A stretch of 64,000 nucleotides of DNA from Streptomyces echinatus. Its GTDB lineage: Bacteria > Actinomycetota > Actinomycetes > Streptomycetales > Streptomycetaceae. Below are positions 13,182-23,829 of this stretch, piece after piece. The stretch is from NCBI RefSeq assembly GCF_014203595.1, contig NZ_JACHJK010000015.1, positions 62,001 to 126,000 on the forward strand. The letters run 5' to 3'. Each line of letters starts with the position of its first letter. Within the stretch, counting starts at the first letter, position 1. The notes under the pieces are model-generated. The model had not been told where the DNA came from. It saw nothing but the letters and a program-made list of their open reading frames with translations, and searched no databases. Position numbers and translations under genes: made by a program.

Positions 13182-14869
13182 TCGGCCTCATTTCCGCCAC
13201 CGCGGCGGGAGCGGCGGCGCGGGACCGGCTGGCCGCGGCCTGGCCGGACCGTACGCGCGTGTACGAGGGTCCTGTCGGGGAGGCCGTGCGCGCCGCGTTC
13301 GCCGAGTGCGAGCAGGTGGTGTGCTTCCTGGCGACGGGGGCGGTGGTACGGCTGCTCGCGCCGCTGCTCGGCGACAAGGCGGCCGACCCGGGCGTGGTGT
13401 GCGTGGACGAGGGCGGCCGCTTCGCGGTGTCGCTGGTCGGCGGGCACGGTGGCGGGGCCAACGAACTGGCCCGCGAGGTCGGGGACCTGCTGGGCGCGGA
13501 GCCGGTGGTGACGACGGCGACGGACGCGGCCGGACTGCCCGGCCTGGACACGCTCGGGCTGCCGTACGAGGGATCGGTGGCCGTGGTCTCCCGCGCGCTG
13601 CTGGACGGCGAGCCGGTCGCGCTGGAGGCGGAGGTGGCGTGGCCGCTGCCGCCGCTGCCCCTCGCGGCCGAGGGGCGCTACACCGTGCGGCTCACCGACC
13701 GGGCCGTCGCGCCCGGCGAACGCGAGGTGCTGCTCAGGCCGCCGTCGCTGGTGGTCGGGGTCGGCGCGTCGAAGGGCGCGCCGGAGGCCGAGGTGCTGGG
13801 CCTGATCGAGGAGGCGCTGGCGGAGGCGGGGCTCTCGCCGAAGTCCGTGGCCCTGCTCGCCACCGTGGACGCCAAGGCCGGGGAGCCGGGCATCGTCGCC
13901 GCCGCCGAGCGGCTCGGGGTGCCCCTGGTGACGTACTCCGCCGAGGAGCTGGCCGGCGTCGCGGTGCCCAACCCGTCGGACGCGCCGCTCGCGGCCGTCG
14001 GTACGCCGTCGGTGGCGGAGGCCGCCGCGCTGGCGCAGGGCGGTGAACTCGTCGTCCCCAAGCGGAAGTCGGAGCGGGCGGACGGGCGGCCGGCGATGGC
14101 GACCTGTGCCGTGGTACGGCGTCCGGGGCGCGGGCGGCTCGCGGTGGTCGGGCTCGGGCCGGGCGCCCGGGACCTGCTCACCCCGCGCGCGGCGGCCGAG
14201 CTGCGGCGGGCGTCGGTGCTGGTCGGGCTCGACCAGTACGTGGAGCAGATCCGCGATCTGCTGCGGCCGGGCACCCGGGTGCTGGAGTCGGGGCTCGGCG
14301 CGGAGGAGGAGCGGGCCCGTACGGCGGTCGCGGAGGCCCGCAAGGGGCACGCGGTGGCGCTGATCGGCAGCGGGGACGCGGGCGTCTACGCGATGGCCTC
14401 CCCGGCGCTCGCGGAGGCGTCGGACGACATCGACGTGGTCGGGGTGCCCGGGGTGACGGCCGCGCTGGCCGCCGGGGCGATCCTGGGCGCGCCGCTGGGC
14501 CACGACCATGTCTCCATCAGCCTGTCCGACCTGCACACGCCGTGGGAGGTCATCGAGCGCCGGGTGCGCGCGGCGGCCGAGGCGGACCTCGTCGTCACCT
14601 TCTACAACCCGCGGTCGCGGGGCCGCGACTGGCAGCTGCCGAAGGCGCTCGGCATCCTCGCCGAGCACCGCACGCCGGCGACGCCCGTCGGCGTCGTCCG
14701 CAACGCGTCCCGGCCGGACGAGTCGAGCCGGGTCACCACGCTCGCCGCACTGGACCCGGCGACGGTCGACATGATGACGGTCGTGACCGTGGGCAACACC
14801 GCGACCCGGGACATCGCGGGACGCATGGTGACCCCGCGCGGCTACCGCTGGCAGGAGGAGCCGAAGTGA
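13178..14869 (+). CDS. CbiG-CobJ fusion: cobalamin biosynthesis protein CbiG plus precorrin-3B C(17)-methyltransferase
   Basis: The 563-residue protein has two parts. Residues 1-290 are CbiG-like (FLATGAVVRLLAP near the start, then VVGVGASKGAP); in the anaerobic route CbiG opens the ring-contraction lactone. From about residue 318 a SAM-dependent methylase domain begins (LAVVGLGPGARDLLTPRA) and shows CobJ/CbiH features such as GSGDAGVYAMASP and VTFYNPRSRGRDWQ. Fusion of the two ring-contraction-stage enzymes is known in actinobacteria. No CobG-type monooxygenase is visible in the window. The GTG at 13178 overlaps the cobL stop. Confidence 0.93.
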   Translation: MIGLISATAAGAAARDRLAAAWPDRTRVYEGPVGEAVRAAFAECEQVVCFLATGAVVRLLAPLLGDKAADPGVVCVDEGGRFAVSLVGGHGGGANELAREVGDLLGAEPVVTTATDAAGLPGLDTLGLPYEGSVAVVSRALLDGEPVALEAEVAWPLPPLPLAAEGRYTVRLTDRAVAPGEREVLLRPPSLVVGVGASKGAPEAEVLGLIEEALAEAGLSPKSVALLATVDAKAGEPGIVAAAERLGVPLVTYSAEELAGVAVPNPSDAPLAAVGTPSVAEAAALAQGGELVVPKRKSERADGRPAMATCAVVRRPGRGRLAVVGLGPGARDLLTPRAAAELRRASVLVGLDQYVEQIRDLLRPGTRVLESGLGAEEERARTAVAEARKGHAVALIGSGDAGVYAMASPALAEASDDIDVVGVPGVTAALAAGAILGAPLGHDHVSISLSDLHTPWEVIERRVRAAAEADLVVTFYNPRSRGRDWQLPKALGILAEHRTPATPVGVVRNASRPDESSRVTTLAALDPATVDMMTVVTVGNTATRDIAGRMVTPRGYRWQEEPK

Positions 14870-15462
14870 ACCGTGTGGCCCGTGTGGTCCATCCCATCGA
14901 GCAGGAGTCCTACCGGCGGCTGCGCACCCGCCTGGACACCTCGCACTTCCCGCCGCTGACCCGGGCGGTGGTGGAGCGGGTCATCCACTCCGCGGCCGAC
15001 CTGGAGTACGCGACCGACCTGGTCATGGCCGAGGACGACCTGGTGAAGGCGCACGCCGCGCTGCACGCCGGGGCGCCGGTCGTCGTGGACGTCGAGATGG
15101 TCGGCGCCGGCATCACGCGCCGGGAGACCGTCTGCCGGCTCGGGGACGCCACGGCCGGCCCCGGACTGACCCGTTCGGCGCACGGGATCCGGCTCGCCTA
15201 CGAACAGGTCGGGCCCGGCGCCCTGTGGGTGATCGGCAACGCCCCGACCGCCCTGGAGGAGCTGCTGACCCTGGACGCCTCCCCCGCGCTCGTCATCGGC
15301 CTGCCCGTCGGCTTCGTCGGCGCGGTCGAGTCCAAGGAGGCGCTGCGCGCGAGCGGGCTGCCCGCCGTGAGCAACGTGTCCGAGAAGGGCGGGTCGGCGG
15401 TCGCCTCCGCCGCGCTCAACGCCCTGCTGTATCACCCCGTTTCGTCTGAGGAGACCCCGTGA
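14866..15462 (+). CDS. cobH: Precorrin-8X methylmutase CobH/CbiC
   Basis: The 198-residue protein has the family's normal length. It includes the catalytic-His region RVIHSAAD (His41) and GLPVGFVGAVESKEAL near the C-terminus. It moves the methyl group from C11 to C12, producing hydrogenobyrinic or cobyrinic acid. The GTG at 14866 overlaps the upstream TGA, and its stop overlaps the start of the CbiX gene. Confidence 0.95.
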   Translation: MNRVARVVHPIEQESYRRLRTRLDTSHFPPLTRAVVERVIHSAADLEYATDLVMAEDDLVKAHAALHAGAPVVVDVEMVGAGITRRETVCRLGDATAGPGLTRSAHGIRLAYEQVGPGALWVIGNAPTALEELLTLDASPALVIGLPVGFVGAVESKEALRASGLPAVSNVSEKGGSAVASAALNALLYHPVSSEETP

Positions 15463-16376
15463 CCACGCCGCCCGCCCTGCTGATCGCCGGACACGGCACC
15501 CGTGACGACGCCGGAGCCGAGGCGTTCCGCGACTTCGTCCGGGAGCTGGGCCGCCGCCACCCCGAGCTGCCCGTCGCGGGCGGCTTCATCGAGCTGTCCC
15601 CGCCGCCGCTGGGCGAGGCCGTCACCGAGCTGGTCGAGCAGGGGGTGCGCCGGTTCGCCGCGGTGCCGCTGATGCTGGTGTCCGCCGGGCACGCCAAGGG
15701 TGACATCCCGGCCGCGCTGGCCCGCGAGAAGGAGCGGCACCCGGGCATCTCGTACACCTACGGCCGCCCGCTGGGCCCGCACCCGGCGCTGCTGAACGTG
15801 CTGGAGCGGAGGCTGGACGAGGCGCTGGGCGACCTGGACCGCTCGGAGGTGACCGTGCTGATGGTCGGGCGCGGCTCCACCGACCCCGACGCCAACGCCG
15901 AGGTGTACAAGGCCGCCAGGCTGCTGTGGGAGGGCCGCGGGTACGCCGGGGTGGAGACGGCGTTCGTGTCGCTGGCGGCGCCGGACGTGCCGAGCGGCCT
16001 GGACCGGTGCGTGGCGCTGGGGGCGCGCAGGGTCGTCGTCCTGCCCTACTTCCTGTTCACCGGGATCCTGCCGGACCGGGTGCGGCGGCAGACCGAGGAG
16101 TGGGCCGCCGCGCACCCGGGGACCGAGGTGCGGTCGGCCGATGTCATCGGGCCCGAGCCGGAGCTGCTGGACCTGGTGATGGAGCGGTACGCGGAGGCCG
16201 TCAAGGGCGATCTGCGGATGAACTGCGACTCGTGCGTGTACCGGATCGCGCTGCCGGGCTTCGAGGACAAGGTCGGGCTGCCGCAGCAGCCGCACTTCCA
16301 CCCGGACGACGACGGTCACCACCACGGGCACGGGCACCACCATCACGGGGGGCACTCGCACAGTCATGCGCACTGA
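15459..16376 (+). CDS. cbiX: CbiX/SirB-type sirohydrochlorin chelatase with His-rich tail
   Basis: The 305-residue protein has two CbiX-like half domains. AGHGTRDD (metal-binding His12) and SAGHAKGDIP are in the first half; the second half has LMVGRGSTDPDAN and a C-terminal metal-binding-like MNCDSC segment. The last 25 or so residues are an extreme His/Gly tail. The family inserts Co(II) or Fe(II) into sirohydrochlorin. Its presence beside CobN means the cluster encodes both an early and a late chelatase. The tail may store or hand over metal, which is inference. The start is the GTG at 15459; the 3' end overlaps cobC by 11 bases. Confidence 0.92.
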   Translation: MTTPPALLIAGHGTRDDAGAEAFRDFVRELGRRHPELPVAGGFIELSPPPLGEAVTELVEQGVRRFAAVPLMLVSAGHAKGDIPAALAREKERHPGISYTYGRPLGPHPALLNVLERRLDEALGDLDRSEVTVLMVGRGSTDPDANAEVYKAARLLWEGRGYAGVETAFVSLAAPDVPSGLDRCVALGARRVVVLPYFLFTGILPDRVRRQTEEWAAAHPGTEVRSADVIGPEPELLDLVMERYAEAVKGDLRMNCDSCVYRIALPGFEDKVGLPQQPHFHPDDDGHHHGHGHHHHGGHSHSHAH

Positions 16377-17460
16377 GGACACCGGCGCGGCCGGGCTGGA
16401 TCTGCGGCATCACGGGGACGCCGAAGTGCGGGACGACGGGGCCGAGTTGGTGGACCTCGCCGTCAACGTCCGCGCCGACACGCCCCCGGCCTGGCTGCGG
16501 GAGGAGATCGCCGGGTCCCTGTCGTCCCTCGCGGCCTACCCGGACGGGCGGGCCGCGCGGGCGGCGGTGGCGGCGCGGCACGGGCTGCCGGTGGAGCGGG
16601 TGCTGCTGACGGCGGGGGCCGCGGAGGCGTTCGTGCTGCTCGCCCGCGCGTCGAAGGTGCGCCGGCCGGTGGTGGTGCATCCGCAGTTCACGGAGCCGGA
16701 GGCCGCGCTGCGGGACGCCGGGCACACCGTGGAACGGGTGCTGCTGCGGGAGGAGGACGGGTTCCGGCTGGATCCGGCGGCCGTGCCGGAGGAAGCCGAT
16801 CTGGTCGTGATCGGCAACCCGACCAATCCGACGTCGGTGCTGCATCCGGCGGAGACGGTCGAACGACTGGCCCGGCCGGGGCGGACGCTGGTGGTGGACG
16901 AGGCGTTCATGGACGCCGTGCCGGGTGAGCGGGCGGCGCTGGCCGGGCGGACCGACGTGCCGGGGCTGGTCGTGCTGCGCAGCCTCACCAAGACGTGGGG
17001 GCTGGCCGGGCTGCGCATCGGGTACGTGCTGGCCGCGCCCGAGGTGATCGCCGAGCTGGAGCGGGCGCAGCCGCTGTGGCCGGTGTCCACGCCGGCGCTG
17101 GCCGCGGCCCGGGCGTGTGTGGCGCCGCGGGCGCTGGCCGAGGCGGGGCACGCGGCGCACCGCATCTCCGCGGACCGGGCGTATCTGGTGGCCGGGCTGG
17201 CGTCGTTCGCCGACCGGGGGGTACGGGTGGTGGCGCCCGCGGAGGGGCCGTTCGTGCTGATCCGGGTGCCGGACGCGGCCGGGGTACGGCGGCGGTTGCG
17301 CGACCTCGGCTACGCGGTGCGGCGTGGGGACACGTTTCCGGGGCTCGGTGCGGAGTGGGTACGGGTGGCCGTGCGGGACCGCGCGACGGTGAACGCCTTC
17401 CTGAAGGCCCTGTCGGCGGCCCTCACTCCGCCCACCGCCCCACCCGTCCCGCCTGGCTGA
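16366..17460 (+). CDS. cobC: CobC/CobD-like threonine-phosphate decarboxylase family aminotransferase
   Basis: This 364-residue fold-type I PLP enzyme resembles histidinol-phosphate aminotransferase. It has DLAVNVRADTPPAWL near the N-terminus, NPTNPTSVLHP, VDEAFMDAVPG and the Schiff-base Lys209 in SLTKTWGLAGLRIGY. In B12 pathways this family makes or loads the (R)-1-aminopropan-2-ol arm used by CobD/CbiB. The ATG lies inside the end of cbiX, so it is translationally coupled and is the last gene of the second cob operon. The distinction from a plain histidinol-phosphate aminotransferase rests on context. Confidence 0.85.
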   Translation: MRTEDTGAAGLDLRHHGDAEVRDDGAELVDLAVNVRADTPPAWLREEIAGSLSSLAAYPDGRAARAAVAARHGLPVERVLLTAGAAEAFVLLARASKVRRPVVVHPQFTEPEAALRDAGHTVERVLLREEDGFRLDPAAVPEEADLVVIGNPTNPTSVLHPAETVERLARPGRTLVVDEAFMDAVPGERAALAGRTDVPGLVVLRSLTKTWGLAGLRIGYVLAAPEVIAELERAQPLWPVSTPALAAARACVAPRALAEAGHAAHRISADRAYLVAGLASFADRGVRVVAPAEGPFVLIRVPDAAGVRRRLRDLGYAVRRGDTFPGLGAEWVRVAVRDRATVNAFLKALSAALTPPTAPPVPPG

Positions 17461-17519
17461 GAGGCCGGACTACGGGCACACCACCGCCCAAGAGCCCGAG
17501 CCCTGCGCGGCCGAGGCGG

Positions 17520-18374
17520 TTACGAGATCGCTCTGAGTCTCGGGCGTTCCCGGAGGCGGGCGATGGCCGTCTCCGTCTCCTCGTCGGCCGGGAGGAACAC
17601 CACGATCTGCTGGGCGTCCGCCGGGACGTCCAGCGTCTCGCGGGTGAGCCGGAGTCCGGGGCCCGCCGGGTGGTTCAGCCGGAGTGTTCCCCGCCGCGGC
17701 ACCACATGCCGGTTCAGGCGGCTGGTGAAGTCGGGGCCGGCCACGGGGGCCAGTTCCGCGCTGAGCCACTCGGAGTTCTCGACGGACGGGCCGAGCCACA
17801 GGTCGAAGGCCTGCTCGTCGGCGACGTCGTCCCAGTCGGCGAAGAACGCGCGGGCGCGCGGATCGGTGAAGACGTACCGGGTGAGGTTCGGGACGCCGTC
17901 GCCGTCGCCGGCGTGGGCGTGGGCGTCGAGCAGCCCGGTGCCGCCGGTCAGCGTCGCGTAGCCGGTGGTGTGGGCGAGGATGTCGCCGAGCCGGTTCGTG
18001 ACCACGGCGATGCCCGGTTCCAGCAGGTGCAGGGTCCGCAGGACCGAGGGGCGGACGTCCCGCCGGGGCGGGGCCGGGCGGGCGTGCGCGGTGCACTCGC
18101 CGCCGGTGATCTTCGCGAGGTAGCGCAGATGGCCGCGCTCCGCCGCATCGAGGCTGAGCGCGTCCGCGAGGGCGTTGATCACCGCGATCGAGGGGTTGCG
18201 GTCCCTGCCCTGCTCGATCCGGGTCAGGTACTCGACGCTGATCCCGGCCCGCGCGGCCAGGTCCAGCCGGCGCAGTCCCGGCGACCGGCGGCGGCCGCGC
18301 TCCGGCAGCCCCAGCGTCTCCGGCTGGATGCTGTCGCGCTTGGTCCGGACGAAGTCCCCCAGTGGTGTGCCCAT
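17520..18374 (-). CDS. XRE-family regulator with MmyB-like ligand domain
   Basis: The 284-residue protein has an N-terminal helix-turn-helix (LAARAGISVEYLTRIEQGRD, about residues 39-58). The C-terminal domain is of the MmyB/PAS-like type common in actinobacteria (residues of about 110-270). It is divergent from the flavin reductase gene at 18488 across a 113-base gap. Such pairs usually form a regulator-target unit, so it probably controls that gene; this is inferred from arrangement. It converges with cobC. Confidence 0.88.
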   Translation of the reverse strand: MGTPLGDFVRTKRDSIQPETLGLPERGRRRSPGLRRLDLAARAGISVEYLTRIEQGRDRNPSIAVINALADALSLDAAERGHLRYLAKITGGECTAHARPAPPRRDVRPSVLRTLHLLEPGIAVVTNRLGDILAHTTGYATLTGGTGLLDAHAHAGDGDGVPNLTRYVFTDPRARAFFADWDDVADEQAFDLWLGPSVENSEWLSAELAPVAGPDFTSRLNRHVVPRRGTLRLNHPAGPGLRLTRETLDVPADAQQIVVFLPADEETETAIARLRERPRLRAIS

Positions 18375-18487
18375 GGGGCGAGGGTAGTGGGGCCCTCCGG
18401 CTCCGGTGGAGGGCTCAGCGTGGCCCTGCGGGGGCCAGCCTGAGCCCGGCCTGGCTACCGGGAGCCCGGGGCTCGATCGTGGTCGGC

Positions 18488-19084
18488 ATGGAGAACACCA
18501 CGCACAAGCTGCTGATCATCGTCGGAAGCGTCCGGGAGGGCCGGTTCGGTCCGGTCGTGGGCTCATGGGTGGCCGAACAGGCCCGGACCCACGGCGGGTT
18601 CGAGGTGGACGTCGTCGATCTCGCCGACATCGAACTGCCGTTGGCGCTGCCGGCCGCCCCGCCGAAGTTCGCCGGCGCCGGCTACCCCCGGCCCGCCGGG
18701 ATGGCCGCGCTGACCTCGGCCCTGGAGGAGGCCGACGCGTTCGTCGTCGTCACCCCGGAGTACAACCACAGCTACCCCGCCTCCCTGAAGGCGGCCATCG
18801 ACTGGCACTTCACCCAGTGGACGGCCAAGCCCGTCGCGTTCGTCAGCTACGGCGGCGCGGCCGGCGGCCGGCACGCCGTCCTGCACCTGGAGAACGTGCT
18901 GAGCGAACTGCACGCGGTGACCGTCCGCGACGGACTGGCCTTCCCGAACTACTTCACCGCCTGGCAGGACGGCGAGCCGCTCGACACCGAGGCCCCGGGG
19001 TACGCCAAGGCCCTGCTGGACCAGCTGGCCTGGTGGTCCGCCACGCTCCGGGCGGGCCGGGAGGCCGCTCCCTATCCGGGGTGA
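18488..19084 (+). CDS. NADPH-dependent FMN reductase
   Basis: The 198-residue flavodoxin-fold protein has the phosphate-binding loop IIVGSVREGRFGP near the N-terminus and TPEYNHSYPASLKAAIDW, the flavin-contact signature of the NADPH-dependent FMN reductase/azoreductase family. It is cytosolic and would reduce FMN, quinones or similar acceptors with NAD(P)H. The ATG at 18488 fits the family N-terminus; the longer frame upstream (from 18362) is not conserved-looking. It is likely a target of the divergent XRE regulator. Confidence 0.88.
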   Translation: MENTTHKLLIIVGSVREGRFGPVVGSWVAEQARTHGGFEVDVVDLADIELPLALPAAPPKFAGAGYPRPAGMAALTSALEEADAFVVVTPEYNHSYPASLKAAIDWHFTQWTAKPVAFVSYGGAAGGRHAVLHLENVLSELHAVTVRDGLAFPNYFTAWQDGEPLDTEAPGYAKALLDQLAWWSATLRAGREAAPYPG

Positions 19085-19111
19085 CGCCGGACGGGAGCGG
19101 CCGGGGGGACG

Positions 19112-20020
19112 TCAGCCCTTGCGGCGGCGGGCCACCGTCACCGCTCCCCCGCCGGCCAGCAGCAGGGCCAGCGCGCCGCCCGCGAGATAGGGGGTCGCCG
19201 AGCTGCCGCCGGTCTCCGCGAGGTCGGCCTGGGCCGGGGCGCCCTGCGGGCGGACGTCGGCGGCCGGGTCGTGGCTCGGCACCGGCTTCCCGGTGGGCGG
19301 GACCGCCGGGGACTCACAGGTGGCCCTGGCCAGGGTGACGGTGCCCTCGACGTCGGCCACGTTGAGCTTCAACGGGTTGACGGAGACCTTGAGTTCGAGG
19401 GCGGTGGCGGCGGCCGTACGGGTCGTGGTGGTGCGCTGGGCGAGGTCGAGGCGGACCTCGCCGACGCCGGGGACCTTCACCTCGGTCGGGCCGCCGGCGG
19501 TGAGCGTGACACGCTTGCCGAGGACGGTGACGGTGCCGAGGACGTCCGCGGCGGCGGCCGGTGCCCTGCCGGCCTCGCAGGTGGCCTTCGCGGTGATCGT
19601 CTCGGCCTCGATCAGGGACAGCAGGGGCAGGCCGGGGACGTGCAGCTTGGCGTGGGCGAGCCGGACCGAGCCCTCGGCGCGCTTCGCCGTGACGGTGGCC
19701 CTGGCCTCGGCGACGTCCGCGCCGAGGACGGTGAACGGCTTGCCGCCGTTGATGCCGTCGAGCCGGGCGGAGAGCGCGGTTCTGTCGGCGCTGTGCGGTG
19801 CCTGGACCTCGTTCAGGGTGACCGCGAGCGGGACGTTCACGGTCTTGTCGAGCAGGGACACGTCGAGCCCGGTGCGCAGGACGACGGCGGATGCGCGGCC
19901 GTGCGCGCCGGTGGCGTGCGCCGCGCCCGCGCCCAGGACCACGGGCGCCGCGGTGAGGGCGGTGACCGTCGCGAGGGCGGCGAGGCGGCGTGCGGGCATA
20001 CGGAAGTTGTTGCTGTTCAA
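19112..20020 (-). CDS. LAETG-anchored surface protein (SCO1860 family)
   Basis: The 302-residue secreted protein has a cleavable signal peptide (Arg-rich start, hydrophobic LAALATVTALTAAPVVLG, AHA cleavage region). The extracellular part is rich in Thr/Val/Ala with a few cysteines. The sorting signal is LAETG, a hydrophobic helix and an RRRKG tail. LAxTG is the class E sortase motif of Streptomyces. NCBI has a family described as an SCO1860-family LAETG-anchored protein, and the location next to the cob genes fits that memory. I prefer the TTG at 20020, which has a GGGGG run upstream; an ATG at 20047 is the alternative. Function unknown. Confidence 0.85.
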   Translation of the reverse strand: MNSNNFRMPARRLAALATVTALTAAPVVLGAGAAHATGAHGRASAVVLRTGLDVSLLDKTVNVPLAVTLNEVQAPHSADRTALSARLDGINGGKPFTVLGADVAEARATVTAKRAEGSVRLAHAKLHVPGLPLLSLIEAETITAKATCEAGRAPAAAADVLGTVTVLGKRVTLTAGGPTEVKVPGVGEVRLDLAQRTTTTRTAAATALELKVSVNPLKLNVADVEGTVTLARATCESPAVPPTGKPVPSHDPAADVRPQGAPAQADLAETGGSSATPYLAGGALALLLAGGGAVTVARRRKG

Positions 20021-20155
20021 GGCGGTGGGACCCCCCAGACGGGACATGCTTGGGACCCGTCAACCTTGTACGCACTGCGGGTGAACGGTCAGCGTTCCTG
20101 GGTCACTTCACTCAAACGTGGATAATCAGCACGCCGATTCGAATCACGGGCACAT

Positions 20156-21247
20156 CTACTCGATGACATGTCCGTTGAGCACCACCCGTCGCGGCGCCGC
20201 GAGCACCCGTACGTCCGCCCGGGGATCGGCCTCGTACACCACCAGGTCGGCCGGGGCGCCCTCCTCCAGACCCGGCCGGCCGAGCCAGGCGCGGGCGCCC
20301 CAGCTCGTCGCCGAGAGGGCCTCGACGGGCGGAATGCCGGCCGTGACCAGCTCGGCGACCTCCTCGGCGACCAGGCCGTGGGCGAGCGAGCCGCCGGCGT
20401 CCGTGCCGACGTAGACCGGAATGCCCGCGTCGTAGGCGCCGCGGACCGTGTCGTAGCGCCGCTCGTGCAGCCGGCGCATATGGGCCGACCAGCGCGGGAA
20501 CTTCTGGTCGCCGCCGTCCGCGAGCCGGGGGAAGGTGGCGATGTTGACCAGGGTGGGGACGATCGCGACGCCCCGCTCTGCGAACAGCGGGATCAGGTCC
20601 TCGGTGAGGCCCGTCGCGTGCTCGACGCAGTCGATGCCCGACTCGACCAGGTCGCGCAGGGAGCTCTCGGCGAAGCAGTGGGCGGTGACGCGGGCGCCGA
20701 GCCGGTGGGCCTCGGCGATGGCCGCCCGCACCGCCTCGCGGGGCCAGCAGGGAGACAGGTCGCCGAGGTCGCGGTCGATCCAGTCGCCGACCAGCTTGAC
20801 CCAGCCGTCGCCGCGCCGGGCCTCCTGGGCGACGTACGCCACCAGGTCGTCGGGCTCGATCTCCCAGGCGTAGTTGCGGATGTAGCGGCGGGTGCGGGCG
20901 ATGTGCCGGCCCGCGCGGATGATCTTCGGGAGGTCGTCCCGGTCGTCGACCCAGCGGGTGTCGGAGGGCGAGCCCGCGTCGCGGATCAGCAGGGTGCCGG
21001 CCTCCCGGTCGGTGAGTGCCTGCTTCTCGGCGGTCTCCGCGTCGACCGGGCCGTGCGCGTCGAGGCCCACATGACAGTGGGCGTCGACCAGGCCGGGCAG
21101 CGCCCAGCCCTCGACGGTCCGGACGTCCCGGGCACCGGCGGGGCGGTCGTAGGAGACCCGGCCGCCCACCACCCACAGTCCGTCACGGACGTCGTCCGGC
21201 CCCGCCAGGACCCGGCCCTTCACGTGCAGCACCGTGCGATCGCTCAT
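20156..21247 (-). CDS. Amidohydrolase family protein
   Basis: The 363-residue TIM-barrel metal-dependent hydrolase has the HxH metal site in DAHCHVGLDAHG, a candidate bridging Lys in GWVKLVGDW, His residues in ARVTAHCF and CVEHATGL, and the metal Asp in VYVGTDAGGS. The set resembles imidazolonepropionase or Xaa-Pro dipeptidase-like amidohydrolases that cleave cyclic amides or peptides in the cytoplasm. The substrate cannot be assigned. The ATG at 21247 precedes MSDRTVLHVKG. The gene stands between the LAETG gene and the ABC importer, all on the minus strand with gaps of 79-135 bases. Confidence 0.85.
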   Translation of the reverse strand: MSDRTVLHVKGRVLAGPDDVRDGLWVVGGRVSYDRPAGARDVRTVEGWALPGLVDAHCHVGLDAHGPVDAETAEKQALTDREAGTLLIRDAGSPSDTRWVDDRDDLPKIIRAGRHIARTRRYIRNYAWEIEPDDLVAYVAQEARRGDGWVKLVGDWIDRDLGDLSPCWPREAVRAAIAEAHRLGARVTAHCFAESSLRDLVESGIDCVEHATGLTEDLIPLFAERGVAIVPTLVNIATFPRLADGGDQKFPRWSAHMRRLHERRYDTVRGAYDAGIPVYVGTDAGGSLAHGLVAEEVAELVTAGIPPVEALSATSWGARAWLGRPGLEEGAPADLVVYEADPRADVRVLAAPRRVVLNGHVIE

Positions 21248-21326
21248 GTACCGCACCTTAGGGCCTCCCGTTCGGACCGTGCCGGGCCCGGGGGCCCGGT
21301 CCGCACGAGAGGCCCTGGTGAGCGGG

Positions 21327-22117
<791 letters not shown>

Positions 22118-22121
<4 letters not shown>

Positions 22122-22951
22122 CGGATCGCCTCCTGGGCCTTGGACTCCATACGGCGGACGACGAAGCTGAGCGGGACGGTGACCAGCAGGTAGCACAGGC
22201 CCGCGACCAGGATCGGCGTGGAGTTGGCGGTCGTACTGGCGAGGTCCCGGCCGAACTTGGACAGTTCCCGCTCCTCCAGGGTGACGCCGAGGAACAGCAC
22301 CAGCGAGGAGTCCTTGAAGAGCAGGACGAGTTCGTTGGTGAGCGGCGGCAGGATGATCCGGAAGGCCTGCGGAATGATGATCGAGACCATCGCCTTCGCC
22401 GGTGAGAAGCCGAGCGAACGGGCCGCCTCCATCTGCCCCTTGGGCACGGCCTGGATGCCGGCGCGGATGGTTTCGGCCATGTAGGCGGCCGAGACCAGGC
22501 CGAGCGCGAGGGCGACCTTTCCATAGGTCCCGCCCGGGATCTCCGTCCCCGGGAACGCGAGCGGGACGGCCACGCCGACGAAGATGAAGATCAGCAGCGC
22601 GGGCAGGCCGCGGAAGATCTCGATGTAGACGCCCGCCAGCCAGCGGTACGGGCCCACGGAGGACAGCCGCATCAGCGCGATGACCATGCCGAGGACGAGT
22701 CCGACGACGAAGCCGGACAGCGTGTACAGCACGGTGTTCTTCAGCGCCAGCGTGATGACGTCCGGGAACATCTGCTTGGCGATGTCGGCCTGGGCGAACT
22801 GGTTCTGCAGCCGGTCCCAGTCCGCCGAGACCGCGAACGCGATCACGGCGGCGGCGAAGACGGCGTACTGCACGCCGCGCGACAGGCTGCGCTTCTGGCG
22901 CCTGGTCAGTCCCTTTTTCTTCGGCTGGAGGTCTACGTCCGTATCGGTCAT
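22118..22951 (-). CDS. Polar amino acid ABC transporter permease
   Basis: The 277-residue inner-membrane permease of the His/Glu/Gln/Arg/opine family has [19 protein letters not shown] in an early helix and the EAA-type loop [22 protein letters not shown]. About five or six membrane helices are predicted by eye. Only one permease gene is present, so it probably forms a homodimer. The ATG at 22951 overlaps the stop of the binding-protein gene (ATGA); the ATPase gene follows with a 4-base overlap. Confidence 0.93.
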
Positions 22952-23796
22952 GAGGCGGCGGGAGAGGCGACGGAGGCGTCGTACGGGCCGATCCACTGCT
23001 CGTAGATCTTCTTGTAGGTGCCGTCGGCCTTGGCGGTCTTGAGCGCCTTGTTGACGGCGTCCAGCAGCGCCTTGTTGCCCTTCTTCACGGTGAAGCCGTA
23101 CTGCTCACCGGTCTTGAGGTTGTCGACGACCTTGAACTTGTCCGCGTTGGCCTTGTCCTTCAGCCAGCCCTGGACGACCGGGTAGTCGATGACGACGGCC
23201 TGGACCTGGCCGGTGCGCAGGCCGTTGAGGACGGCGTCGGAGGACTCGAAGGAGATCGGGTCGTAGCCCTTGCCCTTGACGTAGTCCTCGCCGGTGGTCT
23301 GTGCCTGGGCGCCCAGCTTCTTGCCCTTGGCCTTGACGTCGGCGAGCGAGTTCACGCCGCTGCTCTTGTCGACCAGGACGGCCTGGGTGGCCTCGAAGTA
23401 CGGGTCGGAGAAGTCGACGTTCTTCTTGCGCTCGGCGGTGATGGTCATGCCGGCGGCGGCCAGGTCGCACTGCCCGGAGTTGAGGAAGGCGCCGGTCTTG
23501 AAGTTCTCGAAGGGCGTGTCGAGGATCTGCTGCTTGACGCCGAGGTCCTTGGCGACCAGGTCGATGAGGGAGACGTCGAAACCCTGCACCTTGCCGTCGA
23601 TCTCCGACTGGAACGGCGGGTACGGCAGGTGGGTGCAGGTGGTCAGCTGACCGGCCTTGGCGAGGTGGACGCCCTTGACGGTGGTCTTGCCGCTCCCCGA
23701 GTCGCTGGAGGAGCAGCCGGCCACGACGAGCACGAGCGCGGCGGTCGTGGTGGTGGCGGCCAGAAGGCGGGCCCGGCGCCCTGCGAGCGTTTTCAT
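22948..23796 (-). CDS. Glutamate-type ABC transporter substrate-binding lipoprotein
   Basis: The 282-residue family 3 solute-binding protein has a lipoprotein signal peptide with lipobox VVAGC (Cys28). Typical segments are [20 protein letters not shown] and [14 protein letters not shown]. It should sit outside the membrane and deliver glutamate or a related amino acid to the permease; the ligand is inferred from family resemblance. It is the first gene of the importer operon. Its promoter and operator-like palindrome lie at 23830-23866. Confidence 0.92.
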   Translation of the reverse strand: MKTLAGRRARLLAATTTTAALVLVVAGCSSSDSGSGKTTVKGVHLAKAGQLTTCTHLPYPPFQSEIDGKVQGFDVSLIDLVAKDLGVKQQILDTPFENFKTGAFLNSGQCDLAAAGMTITAERKKNVDFSDPYFEATQAVLVDKSSGVNSLADVKAKGKKLGAQAQTTGEDYVKGKGYDPISFESSDAVLNGLRTGQVQAVVIDYPVVQGWLKDKANADKFKVVDNLKTGEQYGFTVKKGNKALLDAVNKALKTAKADGTYKKIYEQWIGPYDASVASPAAS

Positions 23797-23829
23797 GGGG
23801 AGATCTCCTGTGGGGAACTGTGGCTTCCG